From NCBI GenBank assembly GCA_000310025.1, contig FN649748.1, positions 776,152 to 840,151 of the forward strand: 64,000 nucleotides of DNA. The letters are read 5' to 3'. Below are positions 49,951-61,240 of this stretch, piece after piece. The notes under the pieces are model-generated. The model did not search any database, was not told where the DNA came from, and saw only the letters and a list, made by a program, of their open reading frames with translations. Within the stretch, counting starts at the first letter, position 1. Every line of letters starts with the position of its first letter. The translations under genes were made by a program, and so were the position numbers. This stretch comes from Ectocarpus siliculosus (Eukaryota > Sar > Phaeophyceae > Ectocarpales > Ectocarpaceae).

Positions 49951-52900
49951 TCAGGGCGCTGGCAGGGTATCCGCCGGCAATAAGCCCCCGGCCTGCAGCA
50001 GACGATTCTCTCGGTCCTCCAGGTAGGACGCGACGGCGATTCGCCGGAAACCCTCCGTCTCCACGAAACCCGCCTTGAAGTCACCCTGTTTTCGTTGGTG
50101 TTCATTGTGATTGGAGTGGCAAGCGAGGCGCGGAGAGAAGCGAATGACAGATATCGTTGAAAACTGAGACGAATGTTCGTGTGTGGAGTTCATTGGACGC
50201 GGCCGGCGAGCACCAAATGAACAGGAGGGTGGTTTAGCACACCGCTGTTCAGCCGTTCTGAGTGGCGAAGAAAGCTGATCAAGCGACAACAGCGGTTCGC
50301 CTTTGATCGAACAGACTGATTGGGTAGCACATGTCTCGAACCAATCGTTGATTCGTATCTCCGGAGGCCAGACATTCTGAAACGTCATCAATGATATCAA
50401 AGCAGCCCCTACAGCCAGGTTCCACTCTGACAGCTCTACATTATTTGTGCCCCCCTTGTGTGCTGATGGCCACGGCGGGTTGCAAAACAAACAAGAACGT
50501 GTTAGCGTTGCAGCCTGAAATCAAGCAAGGGAATGACAGGTTTTCCCACCAAGCGCCTTTCTCTCGACTTACCTCCATTAAGGCCAGAACCTCTGCTCTA
50601 GCGCGGTCGAAGATGTCGTAGGCTGTCACGTCTGTCGACAAAATATCCTCCCGGCACGCCCCCGATATGTTCACCTGCCAGCGCAACGCATTGCGGTCCA
50701 ACGTAAAACATATATCACGCCTAGAATCGGGTGCGTATTTCGCTGCCTGCGTAACGTTCGCCAGGGGGGTATTGTTCAAATTACTGTCCTCCCAGGTTCC
50801 AGGTCCAACAAAAGAACAAATACAGATCACAAAGGGTTCCGTGCAACTATGGCATCGCCGACGATTTTCTGCCCCGTGATCACCTCTGGCCAACACATTT
50901 GACACCGCCGGTGCTCCCCACACAGACCGCTACTTGCCATGGAAACAGCAGGAGGCGTCAAGCATTTCGCGTTCAACACTTGCACATCTCGGATACGCCC
51001 TGGGTTCGCTCTGAACCTGGCAAATGCCGTGTCTTGACGAGTGAACGAGCTTTTAATTCACGCCTTACTCCCAGCTCCGAGCACCAAACTTCACACGCGG
51101 CAACGCACCGTTAGAGGAACTGACCAACTCGCTCGAGACTTGGCCAGAGTGAATTTCGTAGGCCTTGGTAGCATTGAGGGCGTGGAAAGGCTTTGGTTCG
51201 CCAATGCGAGGGCCGATGCAACGAATGAAGCCTTCTATTCGCCTATCTCTCGTTACCACGCTCAATGAACCTATCTCCAACTTTGTTTTGGAGGTGCCCA
51301 GAAAACCACCCCCCAATACTGGCTTGCAGAGCTCTGCCCACCGTCAAAACAGACCCCGTCCAAAACATGCCAAGCTGTAGAAACAAACACAAGTATATTT
51401 CGATGGTTCCCCAAAGTTTGGATCGCCACTAAAGCCGGAGCTGTTGAGGAACGACGGCCTGTCCCCCGTCGGGCGCGGACTCCTCGTTATCGGTGCTTTG
51501 TGGCTACCGCCGTAATAGTTGGAGAGATGGCACCGGGTGCGTTTTTTTTTTTTAATGTTTTTTCCTCAGGTTTTTTATAGCACCCCGGTGCCATCTTTCC
51601 GACCGGTGTCATCTCTCCGACCCGGTGCGGATATGCAATGAATTCAGTTCGTTTAATATTTTCAAGGCACCCAGGTGCGATTTCTCCGACCGGTGCGATC
51701 CCCGATGAAATACACAGGTGTTGTACGCACGCACCCCGGTGCCATCTATCTGAACTAGTATTGATATCAGCATGGAACCACGTGTAGGCACCGTTGCTGG
51801 TTGGAAGCAAATCGAGAACGGCAACGTAGGCTGGTACGTAACCGCTTTCCATGCAGCAGCGAGTCTTGTGTTTCATGCCAGTTCGGCTCTGTCTTGACAA
51901 CAAACAATGTCGTTTCCATGTGAGGTGCCGGTACGTACGGTATCAGTTATCTCCCGCTTTCGTTTCGGGCTTCCTCTACGGATACCAGGACGTACGCAGC
52001 AGTACATAGTGGTAGTTTTTTCGTGTTGTCCAAGGTGGGGTAGGGTGCGGCTTGCGCGTTGTGTGTTTCGTTGAGTGTACGGTTGGCAACCTCCGTACAA
52101 ATTGAACAACGAAAACAACTGGCATCCCGCGTGAAACCGCCACCATGCATACGTACATACAGGATTGGCGCTCCGCTGACACCGTCCCCACATGTAAAAG
52201 GTACGCACCTGTACCTCATTCCGGCAGCTGAAAAGGAGCTCAATCTTAATCTTGGATTTGGGAGAGATACTCTCCGACCCTGGTGCGTAAATCGAATTAA
52301 ATCATGCCGTTCTGGTATTTTTCTGCGCACCCCGCCGGTGCCATCTCCCCGACCAGTGCCATCTCTCCGACTCACGATTCTAGTGGGGACAAGCAACTTG
52401 GGCATGTCACCCCTGGGCATTCCTGGTTGGGGAATGAACTTTGTGCAGAGCACAGCAAGTTACGCCCCGCAGATTACGAAGCGTTTCTAGGGGAGCGTGT
52501 CCGTCTTAATGATACATACGTGAAATCTAGTATGAAAGGGAGGCCATGTGGTTTCTATTGTTGTAGCCCCGGGGTAAAAAAAAAGGGGTCTACCACGCTC
52601 TATCTTATGATCGTCCAAGTTTTTACCGCGTTCTACCTTGTGAGCGTCCAAGTATAGGAGGGAAACTTGCACTTTCAGCAGGTTCGATACGTTCGGTCGC
52701 TACTGGTGCAGTTATACGAAGTACTATTGTAATCTCGGGGAAGTTTCAGCAGACGAATTTCAGCAGCCATAGTCGGATCGGCTACAGGACACACCTGTTC
52801 GGGGGCCCCCTCTCTGATATATCTCGCCACAATGCGCATCGTTACCGCCTGAGAACACAACCGACAGCCGAATGAGGGGGCAGTGTGGGTTGGGTTGGGG

Positions 52901-55900
52901 GCAAAAAATCGCTGTTGGGACTGTCCTTGTAAAACTAAAGTCGTCGGAAACATACGGCCGTCTCAAGGAGTGACATCTCTTCCACCCAAGATTTTCGAGT
53001 GAAAATGTCACGTCGATCATGTGATCTTCGTCTCCTCGCCCCGAGAGTCAGGTACCGACCTGCTCCAAAACACCCACAGAGTCCAGCCTCTCGAATGAAA
53101 CAGACTGCCTCGTCTCTCAGCAAAACCCTGCCTCAAGTTCACCACATCACTTGCCGCTACATGTTCATGCCAATGCTGCAGGATTTTGTCCCCGTGAGAC
53201 ATGGAGGTCTCGACTCGGTTGCTACACATTGAGCTTTCCGTGTTGTTGGGAAGATGTATCGAAGATCGCGTTCTTCTTGCATAAGGCACACGTCTGTCAC
53301 GTGGCCTACTTTGGATGGTGTTTGCTGTTCCTGAGACAATCGGCACATGCGTTCCGCAAGGAAGAAAGCACTATCTGTATTCTTTAATTCATACCTGTCT
53401 GCCGAAGAACCCGTGGATCTCCTCCCTGTCTAGCGATTCGAGGTAAAAGTCCACCAGCTCCCGGGCCACCTTGGTCTGCATATACCCCCGAAACTCGATC
53501 CGCAGCTGCTCCACAGAAAGCTGCTCCGCCAAGCTAGCCTTGAGCTAAAGGGGTTTCAGAAGGGGAGACACAGGGGGTCGGTGTGTATCCGCAACCGATA
53601 CACATCACAAACAAAACGGTGCCTCGAGGCACCGCAGGTCCTGTTTGGCACCTCGTGTTCTTTCTCGGTCAACAACAACATCTCTCACTGTGGCATACGA
53701 TAAATGTCTCAGCCAGATAACTTAGGACACGGGGGAAGTTTCGTTGTTTTCTAACGGAGGTCATCATTGCTGAAGTCCTTCCCTCCCCATCCCACCCCCG
53801 AACCCCGAACACGCGTTTGGAGTGCGGTATTCTATCGTGGCGGACATGTGCTCTGCCGCAGCAACGGTTCGGTGAAGGCAGGGATACGAATCCCAACAAA
53901 GATCATCACCAGCGACGAAAGCAAAAAATCCCCAACAAATGTCGGGGGAGGTGTGATCCATAAAAAAAGGTCGTCTCCACCCCCCACCCCCACCCCCGTT
54001 TCTTACGAGTACGCCTCTTGTTTTTCCGCGAGAAAACACTGTAGAGGCAACCAGAGTCCGACCGGCTGGTGGCGAGCTGATTTCGTCACTTCTTCAGAAT
54101 CTGACGGTGCATACTTCAGATCCGTCACATCACCGAACGTTCCTTATACCAAGTTCGAAATCTGTGCTTTGAGCTCGCCGCCACGGTTGGGTGGGAGGCA
54201 ATTTGAACCCGGATTACTCGCCACCAAAACCACACATCTCACGACGACGCCAACACGAACAGAGGGAAAACATCCTCGGCAGACGTCGGGGAGTTTTTGA
54301 CTCTTGTTCAATGGTCGCATCGCTCCTGAAATGGCCATCTCCGCACGGTGCGTTTTCATAACACACCCTCATGCTCTCCTCCGCTACACGCCCCCCCACC
54401 CTCCTGTCGGCGGATCCCGCGGACGACAAGAACGCTGGCCTTTATCTATGTGCCTCTTTAAACGCTGGGATCTTTTTCACTTTCTTACCGTGTGTCTGAC
54501 GACGGCGCATAGAATGAAAGCATAGAATGAAAGCTGGCACGTTGTACATACATCAAATCGTTCGGTTGGTAAATCAGGCCACCACACCAGAACAGCATTG
54601 TTCCCAGGAATTTCTTTCGGGCTAGAGAAAAAAAATGTATGTTGTTTCAAGAAAATACAATAGAGGGAATCCACGTGTTGTTGAAATGACATGAAAGATT
54701 GACATTTCAGGAAGTTTTGACGTGACGAGGTTACGCCGCGTTTTTGGAGGCACACTCTGACGGCGAAATGTTTGTGAAAAAGCGTCAAAACGTAACCGAC
54801 GCGAAGAGATTGACACTTCAAATATCGCCAGACTGTGGCTCACACACGCTTGCTCTGTGCTCTGTTACCATCAGCAAATCACGAAAGGAGTGCGGTCAGC
54901 AGCGAACACATTGGCCATGCCTACTGATTGCTCCTAGCGGTCCTGCACACACACGTCTCGGCAGCTCTCACGGCGGCCCAGTGGCCGGACTCGCGTGTTC
55001 GGCGCGCTCGTTCGGTAGATGAGCCATCGCGATTGCGCACGGGCTTTCGGCAGCAAAAAGGGGCATAGGCAGTAGTCGGGGGAGTCCCGCCCTCGAAGGG
55101 AGCACATATAGAGGATTAAGGGAGGGTACACGGACTTGGCCAGTCAGTAGGTGCATTTCGCCCGCCCCCTCACGGGGTTCGGTGCTCTGCTGCCGCAGTG
55201 ACATCGGTACATAGCAGTACAGCGAGCAGCTGCCTCACTCATCAGCAACGGCAGTTTGACGCCTGGGAAGTCGCCGCGGCAAAAGAGGGAAGGTCGGCGG
55301 GATGAGGCGGAGGGGTACACCTAGTCTCCTGGGAGCCTGGGAGTGTGAGTCTTCGCTTCAGCATGTCGACCCTGGGTGGCATCCCGAAACATGACGGGGT
55401 CGTGAACATGACCGGCGTTAACGCGTCAACTCTACACCACCATTTTGTATTTTCCCTCCCACGTGCAACGGGCACACGCGGTGCGAATTTTTTCCCGTCA
55501 AAACCCTCAACCGTTACTTTATGTTGGCGTCAATCCTCAAAGGTCAAAATTCCGCGTCAATCCATAGTGGATACCCTATAATATCGAGGAATGGTTACGA
55601 CAAGAACAACCTGCGCCGGAGAAGGTAGCTCCGAGAAGCCCTTGGTGAACGACCACAGGTATTCCTCGTCTCCCTCCCACTTCTTCACCAAAGGCTCGCC
55701 GATGGAGCCCCAAAGGAGGGTATGCGTCGTTAGCACGGGGTCTGTATAGTGATGGGATGTTGCGGGGGGAGGAAACGGAAACGGGGGGGCGTTGATTTTG
55801 CGTTTCAGGGCTGAAATTGGCGAGCCTGCACCCATTCAAGTATCGGAGGCCTGAGTTCACCTCCTTCGGATGTCAAACTCCCCCAATAGAGCCCGAATCT

Positions 55901-58900
55901 GCATAGCCCCGAACCAAGACGATGTAGACCGAAAATATGTGTCCGGTGGATGATCTACTCGCACCCCCCTCTGCACCAAGCGTATCTCTCGCTTATCTTG
56001 CTCAAAAAGGGGCAACATGTTCTGTTCTCACTCGCTCCGCCAATCGCTCCTGTCCGAGGTACAGGGACACCAGATGAAGGTCTCCACCGGCGATCTCTCC
56101 CGATGACTTCCCTCTCCCTACCGCGAATGCGAACCGCCAAACACAACGAGAATCAACAACCCTCATAAAGTTACCGTAGCTCTCCTCGATGTACGTAGCA
56201 AAGAGGATTTCGTCCTGTTCGGTAAAATGATACGATTCGACTGAGGGTGACCCCACCATCTCGCAAAATACGATAAAGCCAGGTGAACAAACTTAGAAGA
56301 AATTGTCCCACCCGCGTGTCCAACAACAACGGCGATGGCAACAGCAACGACAACAGGTACGCAGCCAAACACAGAACAAGGGACTCGACTCACACACGAT
56401 GGCCAGTCTCCTGGCGAGAACCTGGTGGCTGTTGTCCAGGGCAACGACCACCACAAGCGCGTAGCTGACCGAGATCAGAGTCACGCACAGCAGGGTGCGC
56501 GTCATCTCCTTGTACTCATTGAACTGCTTGCGGACCCACCTCAGCTGACGGACGCACACGAACCTGAAAAGAGACACCGGAGGGGACGTAGGATCCCGTG
56601 AGTTTGGCGGAGGAACACGACGGCTAGGGCGCCGCGCCTCCGACATCACAATCGGTAACAGCAGCAGCGACGACGACGACGACGACGACGACGAAGACAA
56701 CGACGACATCGATAAGAAACCTACCGCGCTGACGTCAACATCAACCCCCCTTAGGCTCACCAAAGAAAGCAGATGATGCAGCAGCCGAAGGCGTTCATCG
56801 CCAAAACCACGGTCCTCGAAGTGCTCGTGGTGTTGCACAAGTTGACAGCCTCGTCGAAGACGTAGGCACCGGGAACAAGCAAGGTAACTAGCAGCGGAAC
56901 CAGGCAGGGGCTCGAAAGCAACATGATCTGATACCTGATTGGTGAGGCGTTGCCAGTACGGGTAGGGGAGGGCGGCATCCGGTCAGCGGCGTCTCGCCGC
57001 ACATGTTCGACAAAGGGTGAAATTGAATTCTGCGGCGCCCCTGCCCCGTGCAGGATTTGCTCCACATTCCAATTTGGATTCTTGCTCTTGGCTTTGGGGG
57101 CCTCCAGCTCCGGCCTGTGGTCTCATTCTGCCAGACGGCGGCCTACCCGGTTCAAATTTTGTAGTCCCGATTGTCAGCGGTGGTTCCCACGGTATGCGGC
57201 AAGCTACTGCTGTACGCATGATTGTGCCGATCTCTCCAACACAATTACTCCACGATGGAGGTGCTCACAGCGAACATAGCCCGTCGCTTTCGGCACAGTC
57301 GATGTTTTCGCGATCGAGACGCGGGCCTCCCGAACTCCGTCCACGGCATTCCCGACCCTTTTCGGGAAGCGAGATGCAAACGGGCTCTACAGACATGAGA
57401 GGCTAACACTCCTGCCCCCTAAACGTTCGCAGCAATCGTGAATCGTGAGAAAGCCCCACCATTACCCTCGACCAGGCGCGTTTGTAACCTCATCCGCAAC
57501 ACGAGACCCTCCCAGGCGAAGATCTCGGCACACAAACGGCCACCGAAGCTCACTTTGCGGACCACATGTTGTCGTCGTGCTTGACCAAAATCTTCCACAT
57601 TTGGTATATCCGGATGGCAAACGCCGACAAGTGTGCGGACAGCGCCGACCACGCCAGGAATCTCTGGGGCCGCAGACAAAGCGGGCGAAAGGGCCAGAGG
57701 GGCGGTTGCAGACAGAAACGAGAAACAAGGGCGAACAAACGAGAACCAGAGTAACGCTCCATGAGGGACCGGCAGACCAAACCATCGCCTTGTGAAACCA
57801 CAATCGGGACACAAGGTCGACGCAAGTGCACCACCCGTTTGGGATAGTCCAGTTAGCATGTTGACAACCAATTCACCCCACCCCCCACCCCTCCAATGTA
57901 GAGAAGTCTTCAAGCAGTACCTGGGTGAGGGGTCTGAAGAGAGTTGGGAAAAGTACAGGGCCAAGAGGAAACAGGTGAAGGGACTAGTGAAAAAGAAGAA
58001 AAAGAGCATTTGGGACGAAGTAGTGCAGAAGGCCAACGGAGGCCTGGAGGGGAACGTCAAGCAGATGTGGGAGGGGATTAGTGGGATGGTAAAAAAGACC
58101 GCGCAAGGGGGGGATACAGGGGTAGCAACATTGCGAGGTGTGAACGGTGGACTAGTCAGCAGTGGGAAGGGAAAAAGGGAAGTTCTAGCAGGACACTACA
58201 AGAGACTTGGAGTGCCTTCGGAGAATGAAGATTTTGACCAAGTGTTTAAGAAGGAGGTGGACGCATGGGCCCAGAAAGAAGAAGAGACATCGAAGGCAGA
58301 CGTTGGGAACGTAGAACTAGAAAAGGAGTTCACTGAGGACGAGGTTGAGGCGTGTGTGAACAAGCTGCAGTGCCACAAAGCAGCAGGGGCGGATGGGATA
58401 GTAAACGAGTTCATGAAGTTTGGGGGGAAGGGGATGATCCAGCTGATGGTACTGCTGTACAACTGGGTGTGGAAAAACGAGTATGCGCCAAGTAGATGGA
58501 GGGAAGGAGTGGTTGTGAACCTGTTTAAGAAAGGAGACAAGACTGACCCAGGAAACTACAGGGGTATCACACTGTTGAACACAGTAGGAAAAGTGTTTTG
58601 TAAGCTGCTGAACGATAGGATAGTGGGAGTATTGGAGAAGAAACGTAGCATTAGTGAGGGCCAGGCAGGTTTCCGACAGAAGAGGGGGTGCGTAGACCAC
58701 GCATTCACGGTAGGGAGAATCATCCAAGGTAGAAAGAGGGCGGGAAAGCGGACGTACTGCTTCTTCCTGGACGTGAAAAAGGCATACGATACCGTATGGA
58801 GAAATGGGCTGTGGAAACAATTGTCCAAGTACGGGATCAAGGGGAAAATGTGGAGGGTACTGAAGAAGATGACAGAGTGTACGAAAAGCGCGGTCATGCT

Positions 58901-61240
58901 AGACGGAGAACTGTCTAAATTCTTCGACATTGAGCAAGGGGTCCCACAAGGTTGCACGCTGTCCCCAACATTGTTCCAGGTGTTCATCAACGATCTGTTG
59001 GAAGTCGTAGAAGCAGTCCGGAAGGGAGTAAAAGTAGGGGACACGGAAACTTCGGTGTCAGGAATGCTGTTTGCGGATGACTTAGTTGGTATGTCGGACA
59101 CCCCTGAGGGACTGCAACTGCAAATTGACGCGGCGAAGAAGTTTACTGATAAGTGGAGATTGTCTGCCAACGTTGCGAAGAGTGCCGTCATGGTATGCAA
59201 CGAGGGCAGGGAGGAACCAGTAGAACATAGATGGAAGTGGGGGATCGAGGAGATTGCAGTAGTGGACCAGTACACATACCTCGGAGTAGAGATCGCAAAA
59301 GATTGCTCGTGGAATGCACACATGTCCAAGGTAGCGGAAAAGGGCAAAGCACGAGCAGGGAATCTGCACCCAATACTCGCAAACCGGCACCTTGATACAC
59401 GCATCAAACTGACGGTTTTGAAGAGCGTAATCGTACCGCCGCTAGAGTACGCCGGAGAAGTATGGGAAGGAAATAAGAAGGTAGTGAAAGGACTCGAGGC
59501 GGCGCAGATGAAAGCAGCGAAAATCATCCTAGGATGCTCCAAGCGCACAAGTAATGCAGCAGTCAGGGCAGAATTGGGGATCCAATCCCTACGGTCGGGA
59601 AGAGACGTAAGGAAGCTGACATGGCAGTATGGCATGTGCGGGATGGGAGAGGAGAGGTTGCCGAGAATAGTATGGGAGGCGAAGTGGGCAAACAAAAAGA
59701 GGGGTAGACAACCCACGGAATGGGTCAAGGTTGTAGAGGACGTATGGAAGGGATTGGACATCGACGAAGATGAAACGCTGGAAACGGAGGGTCTACAGGG
59801 GTTCAAGAAGAAGATATCTGTTGCTTGTGCCGACAGAGAAGAACAGAATCTAAGGAAAGAATCCAAGGATAAGGAGGGTCTAGAAGTGTACGGAATGTTG
59901 AAGAAGGAATAGGGTTCAAGGATTACCTACATGGACCAATGGATGCAGGGACAAAGCTTAAGGTCAAATTCAGGACCGGGGACATAGGCCTTCGCGAACG
60001 TCGACGAAGACATAGGACGGTAGACGACGAAGACGACAAGTTCAAATGCGATTGCGGCTTCGAATGCGAAGACAGTGTTCATGTAGTCGCGGAATGTCCG
60101 TGGTACGAAAAGGAGAGGGAAGTGTACATGACTGAGCTGGGAAGAATACAAGGGACGTACAGGGAGATGTTTGAGGCATGGAATAGAGAGGAGAGGACGG
60201 TAGCGGTACTGGGGAGTAGAAAGTGGTTTGAAAAGGCGGGAAGTGACATCGGTAGGATAGACAAACTAGGCAAGACATTTTTGAGCCACCTTTGGCAAAG
60301 TAGGAAGGAACGATTGGCCATCGGTGATCGGTCCTGTGGGAACAATGCTCCGTCCTCTCGAGGACGCGTGGTCAATGGTCTAACCGCTAAGGCATGCAAA
60401 GCATAAGAGTACGCCCCCCCCCCACCCCTCCAATACTATCTGCTGTGACGCTCCGACAGAGAGGCGCGCGCGCACCTCGAGGGAGCAGTTGGCAAGAATG
60501 TCCCCCTCACTCCTCCGGATTAGACCGTTCTCTAAAGCGCCTGCAAATGTCCACGCGAACCCAGCGAACGTCTGGAGGTATGCAGCCGGCGGGATCGAGG
60601 GGGTGAGAAGCACGAAAAGCGCAAGAGAGGGGGACAGCCGGGGGGTGGTCGAAGGAGGCAGAGGGAAACGCGTAAAGAGACCGAGAAGTCAACGGGAGAG
60701 GGATACAAGAAGATAATGAGGTAGAGAGAGAGAGAGAGACAGAGAGATGGTTTGCAACTGGTGGTAGCTCTTGAACAAGGGCAACTCACAGGGAAAGGTC
60801 CTGGTGAGACGGGCGAGCAAGCGCGATAGCACACCCTTGCAACAGCAACTTGCCCTCACCACGAGCACCAGGTGCAGATATCGACGTTCGCTGTATCCCT
60901 GCGTGGAAGCCGGCCACCTCGGAGCACTCAACCTTGCAGGATGAGCGACGACTTCAACCAGGCCGATCCGAGAGGCACGCACGGCACGCTTACTGAAAGT
61001 GGCTGAGCGGCGGCAGCCGCAGAAACAACAGCACCAACAGCAATACCCCCCTCATTAACTACATACCCCACTCACCATGATGATGACGATGTCGACGTTT
61101 TTGGTGACGTATGGTGGCCACTTCCGCCAACGAAATAGATGGATGCACACGCCCAGGGCAAACGCTTGGAAGGTGCCCACAATTCCAAGCATGAGGTAAT
61201 CCGCCATGGTCAAAGGCTCCCACGGCTCTTCATCCGACAT
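49951..61240 (-). CDS. 7TM-RGS receptor-like gene 5 (ten exons, 428 aa)
   Basis: Exons: 61240-61076, 60571-60476, 57663-57554, 56934-56761, 56563-56394, 55741-55611, 53544-53395, 52848-52795, 50674-50573, 50085-49951 (TGA stop). Sum 429 codons, all GT-AG, same phases as the other copies. It spans 11.3 kb because intron 2 holds a 2.5-kb LINE and intron 8 a cluster of repeated 18-bp motifs. Protein: seven hydrophobic segments, loop-2 Cys in NLCNTT, RGS domain from residue 283 (AVTMRIVARYIREGAPEQ, VNISGACREDI, DIFDRARAEVL), short tail ending LPADTLPAP. An in-frame ATG two codons upstream (61246) also exists; 61240 was chosen because the paralogs start at MSDEE. The LINE is antisense and inside an intron, so the coding sequence is intact, but its effect on splicing is unknown. 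Confidence 0.87.
51521..52372. repeat. Cluster of an 18-bp motif in intron 8 of gene 5
   Basis: The consensus GGTGCCATCTCTCCGACC appears at about 51587, 51604, 51673, 51738, 52338 and 52355 with variations, and inverted at 51521-51540. The inverted copy and the copy at 51580-51600 make a stem of about 20 bp with a T-rich loop. No coding sequence is linked to it. Confidence 0.7.
56665..56708. repeat. GAC triplet repeat in intron 4 of gene 5
   Basis: About a dozen CGA/GAC triplets. Located between exons 4 and 5 like the triplet repeats of genes 2 and 4. Confidence 0.9.
57881..57897. repeat. Target-site duplication, left copy
   Basis: Seventeen bases identical to 60418-60434 on the other side of the LINE. 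The site is C-rich; the corresponding intron of gene 4 has an unoccupied C tract at about 42271-42286. Confidence 0.9.
57898..60417 (+). mobile_element. LINE (non-LTR retrotransposon), 5'-truncated, in intron 2 of gene 5
   Basis: An open frame from 57898 to 59912 encodes a reverse transcriptase: KAAGADGIVNEFMKFGG, GNYRGITLLNTVGK, AGFRQKRGC, the motif A region FFLDVKKAYDTVW, motif B QGVPQGCTLSPTLF and the FADD catalytic box at about 59070-59081. A second frame (59939-60406, continuous with codons from about 59903) carries the C-terminal Cys/His segment CDCGFECEDSVHVVAECPWY. The two differ by a one-base shift near 59900. No endonuclease domain is present, so the copy is 5'-truncated. The flanks are a 17-bp direct repeat, CCCCCCACCCCTCCAAT, at 57881-57897 and 60418-60434, a target-site duplication. 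The 3' end is a CGTCCT/AGGACG hairpin (60351-60366), a short conserved stretch and a C run. The first codons upstream of 57898 that appear open are intron sequence, not element. Confidence 0.92.
60418..60434. repeat. Target-site duplication, right copy
   Basis: Identical to 57881-57897. It merges with the oligo-C tail of the LINE, so the exact element/TSD border inside the C run may shift by a few bases. It ends about 40 bp from the exon 2 donor of gene 5. Confidence 0.9.

Noticed and set aside
57792-57897. ATG-started extension of the LINE frame upstream of 57898
   Set aside because: This part lies before the left target-site duplication and is intron 2 sequence of gene 5; the open frame runs into the element by chance.
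58556-59866. 436-codon minus-strand open frame
   Set aside because: It is the antisense shadow of the reverse transcriptase frame and has no domain of its own.
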